A stretch of DNA of 64,000 bases from Kangiella aquimarina DSM 16071 (GTDB lineage Bacteria > Pseudomonadota > Gammaproteobacteria > Enterobacterales > Kangiellaceae): the NCBI RefSeq assembly GCF_000374105.1, contig NZ_KB893651.1, positions 573,471 through 637,470 on the forward strand. Direction: 5' to 3'. The translations under genes and the position numbers were made by a program. Shown here in pieces: positions 60,723-64,000 of this stretch (its first letter is position 1; each line of letters starts with the position of its first letter). Below the pieces are notes generated by a model that made no database searches, was not told the origin of the DNA, and saw nothing but the letters and a program-made list of their open reading frames with translations.

Positions 60723-61897
60723 CGCATTCTAACCAGACAATTTCCGTTCGTTCAGGTATTGAAACTGATCAGCAATTTGGGGCGGTTACTCCCCCTTTAT
60801 ATTTATCTTCAAATTACACTTTTTCCGATCTTGAACAACCAAGACGCTATGACTATAGCCGTTCAGGTAACCCAACCCGTGACACCTTAGCTGAAACCCT
60901 GGCCGAGTTGGAATCTGGTGTTGGCGGAATCATTACTTCAAGCGGCATGTCAGCAGTGTATCTAGTTACTCACCTATTGGATAAAGGTGATTTGATTATT
61001 GCCCCACACGACTGCTATGGCGGCACCTATCGCTTACTGAATAGTCTTGCTAAGAAAGGTCTGTTTGAAATTCTGTTTGTTGATCAGGGTAGCGAAGAGA
61101 GTTTCCGGTCTGCATTAAAAAGAAAGCCAAAGTTACTGTGGATTGAAACACCCAGTAACCCCTTATTGAGAGTTGTTGATATCCACAAGCTCTGCCAATT
61201 GGCCGGTAATGATATTATAAAAGTTGTGGATAACACTTTTTTATCCCCCGCTTTGCAACAGCCTCTAAAATTAGGAGCTGACGTGGTTGTTCATTCGACA
61301 ACGAAATACATCAATGGTCATAGTGACGTCGTAGGTGGTGCAGTTATTGCTAAAGAGCAGGCGCTTTATGAAAAACTTGCCTGGTGGGCAAACTGTATTG
61401 GGGTAACCGGCTCACCCTTTGATAGCTTTATCACCAGTCGAGGTTTACGCACCTTGTCTGTCCGTATTCGTCAGCATCAGGAAAACACTCTTAAAATAGT
61501 TGAGTTCTTACAACGGCAGTCGCTGGTTAAGCATATTTACTATCCTGGTCTCGAATCCCATTCAACTCACGCTATAGCGGCTCAACAGCAACAGGGTTTC
61601 GGAGCCATGTTGTCTTTCGAATTGGACTTAGAAAGTGCCAACCTAAGAACTTTTGTCAATAGTCTGAAGCTGTTCTCACTTGCCGAATCTCTTGGAGGTG
61701 TGGAAAGTTTGATCTGTCACCCTGCAACTATGACTCACGCTGCAATGGATGATAAGGCTCGAGAAACGGCCGGTATCAGCAGTAGTTTGTTAAGGCTATC
61801 AGTTGGGATAGAGGAGGCGGCTGATCTGATTAAAGACTTAGCGAGCGCTTTTAAACGATGTCAGATTAAAGTGTTAAAGGGTGAGCAACATGGTTGA
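60719..61897 (+). CDS. metB: Cystathionine gamma-synthase
   Basis: A 392-residue PLP enzyme of the Cys/Met metabolism family that joins acyl-homoserine and cysteine. It has Y-D-Y-S-R-S-G-N-P-T-R near residue 45, S-S-G-M-S-A-V near residue 79, V-V-D-N-T-F-L-S-P with the PLP Asp, and the PLP Lys in H-S-T-T-K-Y-I-N-G-H-S-D (about 202). Paralogues with lyase activity exist in this family, but the position between metX and metL supports the synthase. Its stop overlaps the metL start by 8 bases. Confidence 0.93.
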   Translation: MTHSNQTISVRSGIETDQQFGAVTPPLYLSSNYTFSDLEQPRRYDYSRSGNPTRDTLAETLAELESGVGGIITSSGMSAVYLVTHLLDKGDLIIAPHDCYGGTYRLLNSLAKKGLFEILFVDQGSEESFRSALKRKPKLLWIETPSNPLLRVVDIHKLCQLAGNDIIKVVDNTFLSPALQQPLKLGADVVVHSTTKYINGHSDVVGGAVIAKEQALYEKLAWWANCIGVTGSPFDSFITSRGLRTLSVRIRQHQENTLKIVEFLQRQSLVKHIYYPGLESHSTHAIAAQQQQGFGAMLSFELDLESANLRTFVNSLKLFSLAESLGGVESLICHPATMTHAAMDDKARETAGISSSLLRLSVGIEEAADLIKDLASAFKRCQIKVLKGEQHG

Positions 61898-64000
61898 TAA
61901 GGGGCAGTTTAAAACGGAGAACTATAGAGAACATTCTACTGTTTGTAGAAGTTATAAAAGTTTGGGAATTAATGTGCATAAATTTGGTGGTTCCAGCTTG
62001 GCTACCACTGAACAATTAGTGAAAGTCTGCGACATTATTGTCAATCATACTAAGCCAGGTGATATTGTTGTGGTTTCTGCTAATGGTGATGTTACGGATC
62101 GGTTAATCGATGCTGCCCACGGCCGTCATCGATCTGTATTAGAACTAGTGGAATATTTTAGACAGTTATCTTCAGGGCTAGCTATCGATGCTGATAAGTT
62201 TTTAAAACAGCTCGGCAATGACATAGAAGACATAAAGGTTTTGTGCCAGCAGCAACCTGTTCCAACGGACAGTATTCTGGCTTTCGGTGAGATATGGTCC
62301 GCCAGGCTTCTTGTCTATCTATTGAGCAGTCATCAATGTACTGCACAGGCTGTAGATGCCAGCCATTATCTTAAGCTGACGTCACTTCATGAATATAGTC
62401 AATTTGATGAGCAATTTGCTGAAGCTAATTTTTCCAGTCTGTATGAGTCAACTCTTAATCATTTAGAACCCAATTATGCTCGATTTGTATTTACTGGTTT
62501 TATTGCTAGTGATAATTGCGGCAAACTCGTTACGTTGGGACGAAACGGAAGTGATTATAGCGCAACGGTTATAGCGCAGTTAGTAAAGGCAGCTTCAGTC
62601 ACTATTTGGACCGATGTGGATGGAATCTTCACTGCCGATCCCAATATCGTAAGCAATGCGCAGAGAGTGGAGCATTTATCATTATGTGAGGCTCAGGCGA
62701 TTTCAGAGTTAGGGGCCAACGTGCTACATCAAAAAACCGTCACGCCACTTTTAACCTATAAAACCAGCGCTACCATAAAAAGTTCTCTCTTAGATCACTC
62801 GCATGGAACTCAAATCACACAACACCCCACAAGTTCTGGTCAGGTAAAAACGATAGCCGCTAAACAGGCATTAGTTCGCATTGTCATTAATAATATTAAT
62901 GAGCTTAGTGCTCGTACTGTTCAGCAGAAAATATTACTGAACCAGATTGCCAGTTATGCCAGTAATTTTGACCGGACTTTGGACAGGCTGACATTTTATG
63001 TGGCAGAACCAGACCGGTTTAATTGTATATCCATTATTCAGGCCGCGCAGTTTTATCCTATTGTTGAAAAAAATAATCTGTCGCTGATTAGTCTAGTTGG
63101 TCAGGGGATACGTCAGAATCATAAAGTCATCAGCAAATTCATTGAGCGACTTGAACGATATTCTATTGAAGAAATTCACTATCCTGCTAATGCACATACG
63201 CTATGCGTTTTAATTGAAGATGAACAGGCCATTACTTTACTGCATGACCTGCATGACACTTTTTTTGAAAGGGAACCGTCGATACCAATTGTAGTTCTTG
63301 GTTATGGCAATATTGGTAAACAGTTTTTAAGAATCCTAAAGGATAATAAACCTGAAATTGAGTCATCTCTTAATCGGTCATTATCATTATTGGCGGTGGC
63401 AAATAGCAGACATTACGTACTTTCCAATAACTGCTTAACCCGTCATGAAGATACGGTCCAACTGTTAGGGGACGATAGGGATACTGAAAACAACTCTTAT
63501 GACAATAAACCATTAATTCAGAGTAATCTTAATAATCAGCTTTTAAATGCCTTAACCGATTACTCAAATAAAGAGCTGGTTGTTATTGACCTTACTGCCA
63601 GTGAAGAAATTGCAAATCTCTATGGCGAGTTCGCTAATAATGGTTGGCATATTATATCGGCCAATAAAATTGCAGCATCGGATCATAAACTTGCAAGTCA
63701 TATTGAGCAAATTCAGACACAAAAAAATCGTAAGTGGCTCAAAAATACTACAGCTGGTGCAGGGATTCCTATCCAGTCAAGTATCAAGAAACTTAAAGAA
63801 GCGGGCGATACGATACTTAGTATCTCTGGAATTTTTTCAGGTTCACTGTCTTGGTTGTTTGGGCAGTTTGACGGTCGAAAGCTTTTTTCAAAGTTACTAC
63901 TTGAAGCCAAGGACAATGCTTACACCGAACCAGATCCACGTGAAGATTTATCGGGTAATGATGTTATACGAAAGATTAGAATTCTGGCTAGAGAGGCTGG
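61890..64000 (+). CDS. metL: Bifunctional aspartokinase / homoserine dehydrogenase II (partial)
   Basis: The frame from ATG 61890 stays open to the right edge (703 codons); about 100-120 codons are missing. Aspartokinase motifs include H-K-F-G-G-S-S-L (about residue 36), L-G-R-N-G-S-D-Y-S-A-T and W-T-D-V-D-G-I-F-T-A-D-P. After an ACT-like linker, the dehydrogenase has G-Y-G-N-I-G-K-Q, S-A-N-K-I-A and T-A-G-A-G-I-P, and the visible end D-V-I-R-K-I-R-I-L-A-R-E-A-G matches MetL. The N-terminus has about 25 extra residues relative to E. coli. It supplies homoserine to MetX in the MetJ-controlled operon. Confidence 0.93.
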   Translation, partial: MVDKGQFKTENYREHSTVCRSYKSLGINVHKFGGSSLATTEQLVKVCDIIVNHTKPGDIVVVSANGDVTDRLIDAAHGRHRSVLELVEYFRQLSSGLAIDADKFLKQLGNDIEDIKVLCQQQPVPTDSILAFGEIWSARLLVYLLSSHQCTAQAVDASHYLKLTSLHEYSQFDEQFAEANFSSLYESTLNHLEPNYARFVFTGFIASDNCGKLVTLGRNGSDYSATVIAQLVKAASVTIWTDVDGIFTADPNIVSNAQRVEHLSLCEAQAISELGANVLHQKTVTPLLTYKTSATIKSSLLDHSHGTQITQHPTSSGQVKTIAAKQALVRIVINNINELSARTVQQKILLNQIASYASNFDRTLDRLTFYVAEPDRFNCISIIQAAQFYPIVEKNNLSLISLVGQGIRQNHKVISKFIERLERYSIEEIHYPANAHTLCVLIEDEQAITLLHDLHDTFFEREPSIPIVVLGYGNIGKQFLRILKDNKPEIESSLNRSLSLLAVANSRHYVLSNNCLTRHEDTVQLLGDDRDTENNSYDNKPLIQSNLNNQLLNALTDYSNKELVVIDLTASEEIANLYGEFANNGWHIISANKIAASDHKLASHIEQIQTQKNRKWLKNTTAGAGIPIQSSIKKLKEAGDTILSISGIFSGSLSWLFGQFDGRKLFSKLLLEAKDNAYTEPDPREDLSGNDVIRKIRILAREA

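Overview
The window looks like chromosomal DNA of a gammaproteobacterium with moderate to low G+C. Gene order supports this. The block rpsT / murJ-ribF-ileS-lspA-fkpB-ispH followed by type IV pilus minor pilin genes, and the set bepA, perM-like, bcp, dapA-bamC-MBL and nadA, both resemble arrangements known from Pseudomonas and relatives. MetJ with met boxes, CysB and a TrpC-TrpF fusion are also typical of the class. A marine Kangiella-like organism would fit the composition and protease content, but I cannot prove the genus. Nearly all of the window is coding; I see no rRNA, tRNA, CRISPR array, insertion sequence or prophage. Layout: 1-1253 holds the start of a secreted (probably DUF1329) protein, a MarR regulator and rpsT. 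1457-10262 is the murJ to ispH housekeeping block, interrupted by two uncharacterised genes for exported proteins (2989-4349). 10426-22004 carries two successive type IV pilus cassettes: pilV-pilW-pilX-pilY1-fimT-pilE, then fimT-pilV-pilW-pilX-pilY1. The first PilY1 has lost its metal-binding (MIDAS) residues while the second keeps them. An orphan ParA-type ATPase (22094-22804) follows. 22805-23271 is the regulatory highlight. Two complete transcription attenuators lie in series, each with a short leader peptide containing three consecutive Trp codons and a GC-rich terminator. They sit in front of one long aromatic operon: DAHP synthase, trpE, trpG, trpD, trpCF, trpB, trpA, yfcL, aroA, aroC (23272-33729). 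33760-43326 contains DUF2069-wrbA-arsC, yihY, a PilZ-like gene, a TlpA-type thioredoxin lipoprotein, bepA, a PerM-type permease, phoH-like and bcp. 43501-46244 is dapA-bamC-MBL hydrolase. 46265-48321 is an RstAB-like two-component system. 48676-56874 holds an unusual exported CHI-like/TonB fusion, an M14 carboxypeptidase, a saccharopine-dehydrogenase-like protein, a prolyl-oligopeptidase-like lipoprotein that appears catalytically dead, nadA, and a methyltransferase-fold lipoprotein. 56932-64000 is a sulfur amino acid region: cysB, cysK, metJ, and the metX-metB-metL operon running off the window. How the parts work together: the attenuated operon commits carbon at DAHP synthase, supplies the last two shikimate enzymes (AroA, AroC), and converts chorismate to tryptophan, so charged tRNA-Trp probably controls both. 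The cys/met region makes cysteine (CysK under CysB), passes it to cystathionine (MetX, MetB), and supplies homoserine (MetL) under MetJ. A met-box-like pair just upstream of cysB hints that MetJ may also act on the cysteine regulator. The best candidate for something undescribed is the tandem trp attenuator; next are the PilY1 pair, the pseudo-oligopeptidase and the TonB fusion.
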